Below, piece by piece: positions 37,897 to 46,874 of a DNA stretch of 64,000 nucleotides. Position numbers and translations under genes: made by a program. The stretch covers positions 1,137,709 to 1,201,708 of the forward strand of contig NZ_QBDX01000004.1 of the NCBI RefSeq assembly GCF_003129605.1. The letters are read 5' to 3'. Each line of letters opens with the position of its first letter. Positions within the stretch are counted from its first letter, which is position 1. The notes beneath the pieces were generated by a model that saw only the letters and a list, made by a program, of their open reading frames with translations, did not search any database and was not told the origin of the DNA. The stretch comes from Hyphobacterium indicum. Its GTDB lineage: Bacteria; Pseudomonadota; Alphaproteobacteria; Caulobacterales; Maricaulaceae.

Positions 37897-38822
37897 CGGC
37901 CCAGGGCCGCCGAACCGTAAAAGCCGAGGCTGAACGGACCGCCCCAGAACACTTTTCCAAGACCACGCACCGCCTTGTCGAGCATGCGCGCACGCCGCGG
38001 CGCACCGATGGCCCACAGGACCGCTGCGGCACTCCCGTAAACAAGGGCCTGAGCGGCGCCCACACACATCCAGAAGACAATGCCCGGCAGATTCACCGGC
38101 CGGCGCGAGGCACAGGCTGCACTCGGCCCCTGTCCATAGGCAAAAGCCCGCCTGAGCGTGTAATTCAGGCTCGCGCGATGGCTTAGCGGATCCTCCCAGA
38201 CCCAGGCTTCAGCCGACCACGCAAACACTGCGCCGCGGGCCTGCATCTGCGCAAACAGCAGATCGTCTTCCCCGCCGATATCATTGCGGGCCGCATCGAA
38301 GGGCTGGGCCGATGGCAGGGCCGCGCGCCGGATCAGTGAATTGCCGCAACCATAATAATGATCGATATGGCCGCTCTCCTCCGGCCCTGACCGCGAAAAA
38401 AACTGCGAATAGTATTCGCGATGCGTGGTCACACTGTCCGGCAGGCGGGTCCGTACCGGGCCGAATACCGCATCGGCGTCATAAAACCGCAAACTCCCTA
38501 CCAGCTCGCAGAGCCAGGTGCCGGGCGCCTCTTCATCATCGTCCAGAAATGCGATCAGCTCGCCCGAACTGGCAGCAAGTCCCGCATTACGGGCATTGGC
38601 CACCCCGGGCGAAGGCATGTGAACGACGGTCACCGGGAGGGCGGCTTCCTTTGCGATCGCCTGCCCTTGCGCTATCGCCGATCCCTCGGGATCATTGTCG
38701 ACAATGATCAGCTCGATATCCAGTCCGCAGGGATTGGCCTGGGCCAGAATACTGTCTGCCGCGCGCCGCAAGCCGTCGGGACGGCGGAAGGTCGGGATGA
38801 TGACGGAAACCTGCATAGACAT
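37878..38822 (-). CDS. Family 2 glycosyltransferase
   Basis: A 314-residue GT-A enzyme. The nucleotide-sugar domain shows VSVIIPTFRRPDGLRRA, IIVDNDPEG, NARNAGLAASSGELIAFLDDDEEAP (the metal-binding DxD-like triad) and the acceptor region GGEDDLLFAQ. A C-terminal hydrophobic stretch (IVFWMCVGAAQALVYG) may anchor it to the membrane. It is probably co-transcribed with the acetyltransferase gene 5 bp upstream. Confidence 0.9.
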   Translation of the reverse strand: MSMQVSVIIPTFRRPDGLRRAADSILAQANPCGLDIELIIVDNDPEGSAIAQGQAIAKEAALPVTVVHMPSPGVANARNAGLAASSGELIAFLDDDEEAPGTWLCELVGSLRFYDADAVFGPVRTRLPDSVTTHREYYSQFFSRSGPEESGHIDHYYGCGNSLIRRAALPSAQPFDAARNDIGGEDDLLFAQMQARGAVFAWSAEAWVWEDPLSHRASLNYTLRRAFAYGQGPSAACASRRPVNLPGIVFWMCVGAAQALVYGSAAAVLWAIGAPRRARMLDKAVRGLGKVFWGGPFSLGFYGSAALGRQAAAS

Positions 38823-38827
38823 GTCGC

Positions 38828-39958
38828 TTACCCTGCGGCTGGCCTTGTCCTCCGGGTGACGGCACGGACCAAGCCGGAAATACGGTGACCAGTATCCAGC
38901 TCAACCGCTGAAATCTGGTTAAGCCGGCGGTGTATTTTCGACGCCAGCGGCGCGGCCGGCGTATAGCGGGCCGCTGACCACAACAGCGAACGCACGCGCG
39001 TAATCCCCAGATCGCGTCCGGGGGCGGTCACGAGTGTGCTTTTCACCGGCAGAGCATCAGCCGCATAATACTTCTTGTAGTGGTCATGATCGGCGCCGAT
39101 ATCGCAGCGCTCCAGCCCCAGAGCCGGCATGGCAGCGATCAGCTCATGCAGTACCTGTTGTCCAGGGGACCAGGCGGCATAGGCGGGGTCATAGGCGGCA
39201 ATCCAGGGATTGAAGACCGTGTCACTGCGTACACCGAACAGCCCGGCGACAATCCGGTCATTGACCCGCAGGCTGACCAACAGGCCGCGCACCCCGCCGC
39301 GAGTGGTTTCGTGTGTGAGCCGCATCAGGGCCTGCACCCAGTCCGCAGCGAGCACATCATGCCGGCCGGTTTGCCGGAATTGCGCCTGTTTCCAACCCAT
39401 CAGCTGTGTCAGCGCCTCACCATCCCTGTCCGGCGCAGTGAAGCGGGCCGGGCCGCAATCCCGCTCCATCTGGCGCGCCAGACGGCGGTGATTCTTGAAG
39501 CGTTTTGCGTGAAGCGCCCGCTGTTGCTCCAGAAAAGCATCCGCATCCGGGCCCGGCGCAATCACATGCGCGTCATGGACATCACCATCAGCGCTTCCGA
39601 AGACTCCATAGGGATCAAGCAATGCATCGAACTGAAAAGCCCGCAGCCCGGCCGCTTTCAGCGCCTCCGGACCGGTCGCCATGAAATCCGCCGCCGACAC
39701 CAGCGCCTGGACATCACCGAAGGGAGCGGCGAGGGATCGCGCGAGGCGCCCCGGCCGCTTGTGGTAGGCGAGAAAGCCGGGCCGTTCCTGGCCCTTGCGG
39801 AAAACCGAGACCCGCACATCATCGCGCACTTGGGCGACGAGGCCGGCGAACTCCGGCTGCAGCAGCGGCGAGGCAAACGGCCCCTGCGCCAGAGCGCGCC
39901 AGTCGGCCAGATCGGCGCACGAAAGCGCGTCTACGCCATAAGTGTCAGCATGGATCAT
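38828..39958 (-). CDS. CelD/BcsL-type GNAT acetyltransferase
   Basis: A 376-residue protein with a GNAT fold of the CelD/FemAB-like (Acetyltransf_6) type, recognised from RFKNHRRLARQMER, LMGWKQAQFRQTGRHDV, VAGLFGVRSDTVFNPWIAAYDPAYAAWSPGQ and LERCDIGADHDHYKKYYA. Relatives act in polysaccharide production or modification, which fits the adjacent glycosyltransferase. The ATG at 39958 is the first with the family N-terminus. Confidence 0.8.
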   Translation of the reverse strand: MIHADTYGVDALSCADLADWRALAQGPFASPLLQPEFAGLVAQVRDDVRVSVFRKGQERPGFLAYHKRPGRLARSLAAPFGDVQALVSAADFMATGPEALKAAGLRAFQFDALLDPYGVFGSADGDVHDAHVIAPGPDADAFLEQQRALHAKRFKNHRRLARQMERDCGPARFTAPDRDGEALTQLMGWKQAQFRQTGRHDVLAADWVQALMRLTHETTRGGVRGLLVSLRVNDRIVAGLFGVRSDTVFNPWIAAYDPAYAAWSPGQQVLHELIAAMPALGLERCDIGADHDHYKKYYAADALPVKSTLVTAPGRDLGITRVRSLLWSAARYTPAAPLASKIHRRLNQISAVELDTGHRISGLVRAVTRRTRPAAG

Positions 39959-40018
39959 TTTGAACCGCTTCGATAAAGAACGGTTCAGACAGCGCAAAAC
40001 CTGCGCCGGTTTCAGCGA

Positions 40019-40429
40019 TCAGATGGCTTCAAAGTCGTCATTGGAGGCCGAAAGGCGCAAGACCTGCGCCAGTGGCTTGCTGCCAGCGGCGGCCCGCCCG
40101 CAGAGATATTCGTTCTTGTCGAGCCGGTTGATACCTTCCGGTACGGTTCCGTTATCAACCCGGACAGAACCGGACAGAACGACAATGGGTGTGACCGGGC
40201 ACAGCGACTGCATCGTCGTCAGCGTGTCATCGGGATTGACCGAATCCGGCAGCCGCAAATCCAGCAGAACCAGATCATAATTCTTGTTTTTCAGCTTGCG
40301 GCGCGCTTCGCGCAGATCGCGGACCACTTCAAATCCGATATCATAATCCCCGGATTCAAAGACCGTATTCTGGACCAGCAGCGCATCGGCAAAATCATCT
40401 TCGACGTGAAGCACATTCAACGCGGTCAT
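40019..40429 (-). CDS. Single-domain response regulator
   Basis: A 136-residue receiver-only protein: acidic pocket HVEDDFADA, phospho-Asp in LVLLDLRLPDS, Thr/Ser in VVLSGS and Lys in NRLDKNEY. The last replaces the usual K-P, as in some Rcp1-like regulators of phytochrome-type kinases. No kinase is directly adjacent, but an ethylene-receptor-like kinase lies 2.1 kb away. Confidence 0.85.
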   Translation of the reverse strand: MTALNVLHVEDDFADALLVQNTVFESGDYDIGFEVVRDLREARRKLKNKNYDLVLLDLRLPDSVNPDDTLTTMQSLCPVTPIVVLSGSVRVDNGTVPEGINRLDKNEYLCGRAAAGSKPLAQVLRLSASNDDFEAI

Positions 40430-40499
40430 GGTCAGCCTCTTTTTTTGACCCGCACCTTGTGCGCCCGATTTCCTTAACGCGGTCTTTATGACGCGCGGA

Positions 40500-41396
40500 T
40501 CAGACGATTTCTGCCGCGTCCAGCCCCGCCCGGCGCGCCGCGGCCGTGATCGTGTTTCTGAGCAGCATGGCAATTGTCATCGGGCCGATCCCGCCCGGCA
40601 CCGGCGTGATCCAGCCGGCAATCTGCGACGCGGCATCGAAGGCCACATCGCCCACCAGGCGGGTCTGGCCCGGGCCGCGCCCGGGCGCGTCGATCCGGTT
40701 GATGCCGACATCCAGCACGCAGGCGCCGGGCTTGATCCAGTCGCCGGGAATCATTTCCGGCCGGCCGATCGCGGCCACAAGAATATCGGCACTGCGCGCC
40801 AGTTCGGGCAGATTCGTGGTCCGGGAATGGGCCATCGTCACGGTGCAGTGCTTCTCCAGGAAGAGCAGCGCGGCCGGTTTGCCGACCAGGATCGAACGGC
40901 CGATGATCAGCGCGGATTTCCCGGACAGATCGCCCATCGCCTGCTCGGCCAGCCACACGCAACCCGCCGGCGTGCACGGCCGCAAGCCGGGCTCTCCGGC
41001 CAGAAGGCGGCCGGCGCTGACCGCGGTCAGCCCGTCCACATCCTTGTCCGGATCAATCGTGTTGATGACCACACCGGCATCAATGTGATCGGGCAGCGGC
41101 ATCTGGACGAGAATGCCGTCCACCGCTGGGTTGGCATTCAGTTGCGCGACGATTCCGACAATCTCGGCCTGGCTGATGGAGGCCGGCTTGCGGATCTCGG
41201 TTGACTCCATACCCGCCGCCTTTGCGCGGCGGACCTTGTTGCGGACATACACTTCGCTGGCCGGATCCTCGCCGATCAGCACCACGGCCAGACCGGGCTT
41301 GCGGCCCAGCAGCTTCTCCAGTTGCGCGGCAGCGCCAGCAACCCGCTCATCCATACCGGCGGCAATGGTTTTTCCGTCTATGATCCGGGCTGTCAT
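40500..41396 (-). CDS. folD: Methylenetetrahydrofolate dehydrogenase/cyclohydrolase
   Basis: A 298-residue bifunctional enzyme converting methylene-THF to formyl-THF with NADP. Motifs: [13 protein letters not shown] (catalytic Lys), [19 protein letters not shown], and [13 protein letters not shown] of the Rossmann domain. The start overlaps the yggU stop in an ATGA junction, completing the yggT-yggU-folD operon. Confidence 0.96.
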   Translation of the reverse strand: MTARIIDGKTIAAGMDERVAGAAAQLEKLLGRKPGLAVVLIGEDPASEVYVRNKVRRAKAAGMESTEIRKPASISQAEIVGIVAQLNANPAVDGILVQMPLPDHIDAGVVINTIDPDKDVDGLTAVSAGRLLAGEPGLRPCTPAGCVWLAEQAMGDLSGKSALIIGRSILVGKPAALLFLEKHCTVTMAHSRTTNLPELARSADILVAAIGRPEMIPGDWIKPGACVLDVGINRIDAPGRGPGQTRLVGDVAFDAASQIAGWITPVPGGIGPMTIAMLLRNTITAAARRAGLDAAEIV

Positions 41397-41707
41397 GTCT
41401 CCGCCTCCGTCAGTTTCGCGATCAGTGAATCGGCTTCGGCCGCATCGCAATCCACCGAAATGGTTTTGATCCGGCTGGTCTGGCCCCGGACCACATGCAG
41501 CCGGGTTTTACCGATTCCGAGCCGTTTGGCGAGCAGTTTGACAAGGGCGGTATTGGCTTTGCCGTTTTCCGGTATGGCGCGGACGTGCGCCCGGAAGACA
41601 GGCTGCCCGTCCGCATCCGTATCCCAGCCATCAAGCCTGTCCCGCCGGGCACCCGGTGTCAGCCGGACCGGAAGATCAAACCCGTCCGGCGTCCGCCGGG
41701 CGGTCAT
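41393..41707 (-). CDS. yggU: DUF167 family protein YggU
   Basis: A 104-residue alpha/beta protein of the UPF0235/DUF167 family ([38 protein letters not shown]). Function is unknown. The ATG at 41707 forms a TGATG junction with yggT; a further upstream ATG is possible but would overlap more. Confidence 0.88.
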   Translation of the reverse strand: MTARRTPDGFDLPVRLTPGARRDRLDGWDTDADGQPVFRAHVRAIPENGKANTALVKLLAKRLGIGKTRLHVVRGQTSRIKTISVDCDAAEADSLIAKLTEAET

Positions 41708-42012
41708 CAGAAGGCGGTCATGATCTGTGGCAACAGCCATCCGCGGATGAACTGGATCAGAAGAATGACAACCAGCGGGGAAAAATCGAAACCGCCAAGG
41801 TTTGGCAGAATGGACCGTATCGGCCGCAAGACCGGCTCGGTCAGCATGGAGGTCATGCGCCAGAGGGATCCGACGACCGGATTGTAGGGATTGACGATCT
41901 TGAAGCTGATCAGCCAGCTCAGGATGATCGCGGCGATCAGGATGAAAATGAAGAGACCCAGAACCGGGTCGACAAAATAGACAATCAGCGCATCGATGAA
42001 TGACAGGTTCAC
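41707..42012 (-). CDS. yggT: YggT family membrane protein
   Basis: A 101-residue inner-membrane protein with two hydrophobic segments (DPVLGLFIFILIAAIILSWLI and FSPLVVILLIQFIRGWLL) and the YggT signature TEPVLRPIRSILPNLGGFD. The family is linked to division-site or osmotic functions in other bacteria. It is coupled to yggU. Confidence 0.9.
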   Translation of the reverse strand: MNLSFIDALIVYFVDPVLGLFIFILIAAIILSWLISFKIVNPYNPVVGSLWRMTSMLTEPVLRPIRSILPNLGGFDFSPLVVILLIQFIRGWLLPQIMTAF

Positions 42013-42082
42013 AAGGACGTCTCCGGCAGCGTTTCTGCGCCTGCTCTATCCGTTTTCGGGGCGCGGCGGCAAGCCTGCGCCG

Positions 42083-42529
42083 TCATACCGCGGGCAGGGC
42101 GCCGGGGAGGCGGCAGATATCCTTCCAGAAATCCCGCACGCCGCGCGCAATCTCGTCATATTCCCCGAGATCATAGGGTTTGACGACATAGGCATTGGCA
42201 CGTAGCGCATAGCAATCCTCGATATCCATGCGCTGCGCCGAGGCGGACAGGACGACAATGGGTGTATTCATAGGCGTGTCGCCATTGCGCACTTCACTCA
42301 GCACATCGCGGCCGGAAATGCCGGGAAGATTGAGGTCGAGAATCACCAGATCATGCCGTGCCTCGCGGATCGTCTTCAGTGCCGCTGCACCGGACATGAC
42401 AATTTCGGTTTCCTCCACACCGGCCTCCTTCAGGGCCGACGTGACGAAATAGGCATCCTGGTGATCATCATCCACTACCAGAACGCGGAAGGGTTTGTCC
42501 GGTGTTTTTCCGACCTTCTTGGAATTCAT
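42083..42529 (-). CDS. Rcp1-like response regulator
   Basis: A 148-residue receiver-only protein: VVDDDHQDAYF, phospho-Asp in LVILDLNLPGISG, VVLSAS and YVVKPY. Shape and C-terminal extension resemble Rcp1, the regulator of cyanobacterial phytochrome Cph1. Its start overlaps the stop of the preceding kinase by 4 bp, so kinase and regulator are a two-component pair. Confidence 0.88.
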   Translation of the reverse strand: MNSKKVGKTPDKPFRVLVVDDDHQDAYFVTSALKEAGVEETEIVMSGAAALKTIREARHDLVILDLNLPGISGRDVLSEVRNGDTPMNTPIVVLSASAQRMDIEDCYALRANAYVVKPYDLGEYDEIARGVRDFWKDICRLPGALPAV

Positions 42530-43722
42530 GTCGTCATTCCTTTTGCCAGCGGCAGGGTGAAACAGAAGCGCGCACCCTCCCGGTAAGTGTTGTCAACCCA
42601 GATCTTTCCACCGTGGCTCTCCACGATCCGTTGGCAGAGTGAAAGCCCGATACCCGTCCCCGGAATATCGCTTTCAGCATGCAGGCGTTTCAGCATTTCG
42701 AAAACCCTGACGGAGAATTTTTCATCAATTCCGATGCCGTTATCCTCGACAGAAACCTGTATATGGTTTCCAGAAACCTGACTCGAAATGCGGATCACCG
42801 GTGCTGCATCGGAGCGGTATTTCAGTGCATTGTCGATGAGATTGTCGAACAGGCGCAGGATCAGCTCGCGATCACCCGCAATCGCATCCGCCGTCAGCGC
42901 CGTTTCGACGCGCGCTCCCGTGGCCTTGATATCCGGACCCAGATCGGCGAGCGCCGTTTTCACGATCCCGTCAAGCGCCAGCGCCTCGGCCCGCAAGTCG
43001 TGATCCACGAGCTTAGAATATTCGAGCAGGCTTTCGATCATCCGCCGCATACGGAAAGTGCTGGCCACGATATTGCCGACCATTTCACGGGCACCGTCAC
43101 TCATTTCAGCGGAGGCTTCCCGCTCCAGCAGCTGGGCGAACATCGAGATATGCCGTAGCGGCGCTTGCAGGTCGTGCGAGGCGGTGGCGGCATACTGCCG
43201 GAGCGCGGCATTGGTCTGGGTCAGTTCCTGCGTGCGTTCCTCGACGCGGGCTTCCAGCGACCGCGTCAGAGCGGTCAGCTCCGCCTCCGCCGACCGCCGC
43301 CTTTCCACCTCTCCGGCCAGTTCCAGATTCTTGGCCTGCAATTGTTCGGTCGTGGGAACCGCCAGGGCTTTGGGCAGGAGCGGCCACAGCACGATCGCCG
43401 TGATCAGTGAGGCGATGGCCGTCAGCGCTTTCAGCACACCCTGGATTTCATAAACCGGGGTCCAGATCACCACCACGGACAGAAAATGCGTTGCCCCGCA
43501 AAGCAGAATGAAGGCGATGAACAGATAGAGTGTCGGTTTGTACCGCGCATCCGGCCGGCCGATGGCAAACAGCGCCATGACGACAGGAATGGAAAAATAG
43601 GCCAGCCCGGTAACGATGTCGGCGGTGACATGGGTCCATAATATCCAGGGCGTCCACAGAAAGCACATGCCATGCGGCATGAATCCTGAACTGACCAGCC
43701 CCGTAAGTGCGGTTTCCATCAT
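42526..43722 (-). CDS. Ethylene-receptor-like (ETR1-type) sensor histidine kinase
   Basis: A 398-residue membrane kinase. Residues 25-115 form three hydrophobic helices matching the ethylene-binding domain of plant ETR1. The residues needed there (Asp25, Tyr32, Ile35, Pro36, Ile62, Cys65, His69) appear as Asp35, Tyr42, Ile45, Pro46, Ile72, Cys75 and His79, with identical spacing, in DIVTGLAYFSIP and ILLCGATHF. A coiled coil (about 120-175) leads to the DHp box ATASHDLQAPLRH (His183) and an ATPase domain (NLIDNALKYR, VEDNGIGID, GTGIGLSLCQRIVESHGG) of the Cph1 type. No GAF domain separates them. Copper and ethylene binding is inferred from the residues. GGGGAGGCG precedes the tandem ATGs at 43722/43719. 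Confidence 0.9.
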   Translation of the reverse strand: MMETALTGLVSSGFMPHGMCFLWTPWILWTHVTADIVTGLAYFSIPVVMALFAIGRPDARYKPTLYLFIAFILLCGATHFLSVVVIWTPVYEIQGVLKALTAIASLITAIVLWPLLPKALAVPTTEQLQAKNLELAGEVERRRSAEAELTALTRSLEARVEERTQELTQTNAALRQYAATASHDLQAPLRHISMFAQLLEREASAEMSDGAREMVGNIVASTFRMRRMIESLLEYSKLVDHDLRAEALALDGIVKTALADLGPDIKATGARVETALTADAIAGDRELILRLFDNLIDNALKYRSDAAPVIRISSQVSGNHIQVSVEDNGIGIDEKFSVRVFEMLKRLHAESDIPGTGIGLSLCQRIVESHGGKIWVDNTYREGARFCFTLPLAKGMTT

Positions 43723-43878
43723 CGCCTCCCCGCTGCGTTCCGCGAAAACCGTAACATTCAATCCGCTGGCTGACGAACACAATCTCCGGTGTGCCTGCCG
43801 GTGGCAAGCCCGGTCCCTGATGATGGCGAGGTTGACGCCAACAGACGCCGGTTCTAGGGAATCTGCTCCCAATCGGTC

Positions 43879-43954
<76 letters not shown>

Positions 43955-44099
43955 CCCTTCGCCTCCGGCTTCGGGTGGCTTCGCCCGCCCGAAGGCGGCA
44001 CAGGCGAAGAGGTGGCCTGCGAAGCTTCAGCGCAGCAGAGGCTGGCAAGCCGCACATTGAATTCGAGCGAAGGCTGTCGAGGCCGCGCCGCGCCTTGAA

Positions 44100-44564
44100 T
44101 CAGGCCGCGTTGCTTTCGTCCTGAAGTGTCAGAAGGGCAATCATGCCGTCGCGCGTATCCGTGGCGCGCAAATGCGACCGCAAATCCTCGCGCCGGAAAA
44201 TCCGCGATATCCGTGCCAGCGCTTTCAGATGTTCGGCGCTCGAGGTTTCAGGCGCCAGAAGCAGGAAGATCAGATCCACCGGCCGGCCATCTATGGCATC
44301 AAAATCGATCGGCGTCTTGAGCCGCGCAAACAGGCCGAAAACACGATCCAGTCCTTCCAGACGGGCATGCGGAATGGCAACGCCATCGCCGACGCCGGTC
44401 GAGCCGAGCCGTTCGCGTTCCATCACGGCATCGAAAATAAGGCGGGAATCAATGTCGAGCTTGGCCGCAGCGGCCTCGCTCATGATCTGTAGCGCCTGCT
44501 TGCGGTTGGTCGCGCTCAGACTTCCCAGAATTGAATCGGCCGACAGTAGGTCGGATAAGGCCAT
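44100..44564 (-). CDS. ptsN: Nitrogen-regulatory PTS EIIA (EIIA-Ntr)
   Basis: A 154-residue EIIA of the fructose/nitrogen type with active His in GDGVAIPHARLEGL and the flanking GRPVDLIFLLLAPE. It takes phosphate from HPr and regulates potassium, nitrogen or stringent-response targets. The HPr and EIIA-Man genes are 11 kb away. It ends the rnase D-lptC-lptA-lptB-rpoN-hpf-ptsN run, a conserved order. Confidence 0.94.
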   Translation of the reverse strand: MALSDLLSADSILGSLSATNRKQALQIMSEAAAAKLDIDSRLIFDAVMERERLGSTGVGDGVAIPHARLEGLDRVFGLFARLKTPIDFDAIDGRPVDLIFLLLAPETSSAEHLKALARISRIFRREDLRSHLRATDTRDGMIALLTLQDESNAA

Positions 44565-44629
44565 GACAAGGGTCCGGTTTCGGTTCGGGCATACGCAATT
44601 CGCGCTCTAGCCCGAAAGGCTTCAAAGGG

Positions 44630-45226
44630 CTAGCGGGATTTATCGCGATCCGGATCGATCCAGCCGACATGCCCGTCGGGCCGCCGGTACACGATATTCA
44701 CGCCATTATGCGCAATATTGCGGAAGATCAGGAAGGGCGCTCCGGCCGCTTCCAGCTCCAGCACAGCCATGCTGGCCGTCATGGCCCGCATTTCCCCGGG
44801 GGTTTCGGCGACAATAACCGGCTCGCTGCCGTGCAGTTCGGCCTCGTCATCATCATCGAAATCGGTATCCGGCTGACCCTGGAACACCGTGATCGGCGTG
44901 GTCTCGGCGGGCAGCTCGGACTTGTTCTCGTTATGGTGGTTCTTCAGCTTGCGCTTGTAACGGCGCAGGCGCTTTTCCAGGTGGTCCGCGGCTTTGTCAG
45001 CTGCCTTGTAGGCATCATTGTCATCGCCCTGGGCCTGCAGCATCACGCCGGACGGCAAGTGCAGGGAGACGGTGACCCTGAAGCCTGATCCTTCGCGCGA
45101 AACCGCCACATAGGCTTCGCTCGGCCGGCTGAAATATTTGGACACACCGTCCTCGACACGGCCGGAGATTTCTTCCTGCAGCGCGCCGGAGACATCAATA
45201 CCCTTGGAGACGATCTGAATTTGCAT
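44630..45226 (-). CDS. hpf: Long-form ribosome hibernation promoting factor
   Basis: A 198-residue protein with the N-terminal HPF/YfiA domain (residues 1-105) and the C-terminal dimerisation domain (about 140-195, ELEAAGAPFLIFRNIAHNGVNIVYRR). The long form makes 100S ribosome dimers in resting cells. The linker is charged and Asp-rich (DTDFDDDDEAE). It is typical of species lacking a separate Rmf. Confidence 0.95.
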   Translation of the reverse strand: MQIQIVSKGIDVSGALQEEISGRVEDGVSKYFSRPSEAYVAVSREGSGFRVTVSLHLPSGVMLQAQGDDNDAYKAADKAADHLEKRLRRYKRKLKNHHNENKSELPAETTPITVFQGQPDTDFDDDDEAELHGSEPVIVAETPGEMRAMTASMAVLELEAAGAPFLIFRNIAHNGVNIVYRRPDGHVGWIDPDRDKSR

Positions 45227-45338
45227 CGTTAAACGACCCTAGCATACGGGGCACCCGGCGGGAAATCTGCCTCCCGGCGAGAGCGGGCGGAACCTATTGG
45301 CGCGATCTGAAATGTCAATCACACCGCAAAAAGGGATG

Positions 45339-46835
45339 TCAGCTGGCCCTTTTCAGCATCCGCCGCCGCTGTATGGACGACGGAATATTCATGGCTTCAC
45401 GATATTTCGCCACGGTCCGTCGGGCAATATCTATTCCTTCATCGCGCAGCCGTTCGACCAGCGCATCATCGGACATGATCTCGTCCAGCGTCTCGCCGTC
45501 GATCAGGGCCTTGATGCGATAGCGCACCGCCTCGGCCGAATGTGCCTCGCCCCCGCCAGATGAGGGAATCGAGGAGGTGAAGAAATATTTCAGCTCGAAC
45601 AGGCCGCGCGGCGTGGCAACATATTTGTTCGAGGTCACGCGGCTGACGGTGGATTCGTGCATTTCTATGGCGTCCGCGACCGTCTTCAGGTTCAGCGGCC
45701 GCAGAAAGGCGACGCCCTTGGCGAGGAAAAGGTCCTGCTGGCGCACGATTTCGGACGCGACTTTCAGAATCGTCCGTGCGCGCTGGTCCAGCGATTTCAC
45801 CAGCCAGCTCGCATTCTGGGCGCAATCGGTGATGAAGGTCTTGTCTTCCTCGGACCGCGCCGCTGCGCTGATTTCGGCGGCGTAGGACTGATTGACCAGA
45901 ACCCGCGGCAGCGTGTCGGTATTGAGCTCGATGCGCCAGCTCCCGTCCGGATTTTCCCGCACGAAGACATCCGGCTCGATCGCCCGGCTATTGTCGGCAC
46001 CATAGGCGAGGCCCGGCTTCGGCGTCAGCGAGCGCAGTTCGGCAATCATGTCGTCGAGATCTTCGGCATCGACACCGCAGATGGATTGCAGTGCGGCATA
46101 ATCATGCTTGGCCAGCCGGTCGAGATGATCCAGCAATTTCGCCATCGCCGGATCCAGACGGTTGCGGTCCTTTAACTGCAGGGCCAGGCATTCGGACAGA
46201 TCCCGCGCCATGATGCCGGCCGGTTCAAATCCCTGGATCATGTCGAGCGCCGCCGCGACATTGCCGGTTTTCACGCCGAGGCGCTCGGCCACCTCGTCCA
46301 GATCGGAGCGCATATAGCCGTCATCATCGGCAAGATCGATCAGATGTGCGGCAATCAGGCGTGTAACAGGGTCGGCCCCGGCCAGCGACAATTGATCATG
46401 CAGATGTTCGGCCAGCGATTTCTCGCGCGAGGAATTGGCCGCTGCGTCATAATCGCCGCCATCAAAGGAACCGCCCTTGTTGGCCCCGGACCAGGAGGCC
46501 GATGACATGCCGGCATCCATCCCGGCCATGTCGGATTTCGAATCCGTCGAATTGAGAACATCGGCATCAACATCAACAGCGTCATTGGCTTCGGCATGGG
46601 CCGAGCCGTCGAGTTCCAGCTCCTTGCGGCTGTCCGCTGCCTTCAGTTCCACCGCTTCAGGCTCGTCGGAGCGCTCATCCCGCTCCAGCAGCGGATTGCG
46701 CTCCAGCTCTTCCTCGACAAAGGCCGACAATTCGATATTCGACAATTGCAGTAGCTTGATCGCCTGCTGCAATTGCGGCGTCATGACCAGTGACTGGCCC
46801 TGCCGCATTTCCAGTTTCTGATGAAGTCCCGCCAA
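45339..46835 (-). CDS. rpoN: RNA polymerase sigma-54 factor
   Basis: A 498-residue RpoN. Region I is the Gln/Leu-rich N-terminus (MRQGQSLVMTPQLQQAIKLLQL), region II is acidic, and region III has the core-binding part, the HTH MHESTVSRVTSNKYVATP and the RpoN box ARRTVAKYREAMNIPSS. It directs transcription from -24/-12 promoters with activator ATPases. It is followed by hpf and ptsN, the usual nitrogen-PTS context. Confidence 0.96.
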   Translation of the reverse strand: MAGLHQKLEMRQGQSLVMTPQLQQAIKLLQLSNIELSAFVEEELERNPLLERDERSDEPEAVELKAADSRKELELDGSAHAEANDAVDVDADVLNSTDSKSDMAGMDAGMSSASWSGANKGGSFDGGDYDAAANSSREKSLAEHLHDQLSLAGADPVTRLIAAHLIDLADDDGYMRSDLDEVAERLGVKTGNVAAALDMIQGFEPAGIMARDLSECLALQLKDRNRLDPAMAKLLDHLDRLAKHDYAALQSICGVDAEDLDDMIAELRSLTPKPGLAYGADNSRAIEPDVFVRENPDGSWRIELNTDTLPRVLVNQSYAAEISAAARSEEDKTFITDCAQNASWLVKSLDQRARTILKVASEIVRQQDLFLAKGVAFLRPLNLKTVADAIEMHESTVSRVTSNKYVATPRGLFELKYFFTSSIPSSGGGEAHSAEAVRYRIKALIDGETLDEIMSDDALVERLRDEGIDIARRTVAKYREAMNIPSSIQRRRMLKRAS

Positions 46836-46874
46836 CGGGATGCCTCCAGTCCGATGAATCAGACCTGGAGTTAA

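Noticed and set aside
43964..44099. GC-rich palindromic stretch after tRNA-Ala as a third copy of the tRNA-flanking repeat
   Set aside because: Only short blocks (CTTCGCCTCCG-like) are shared with the copies at 18179 and 53668, too little to call the same element.
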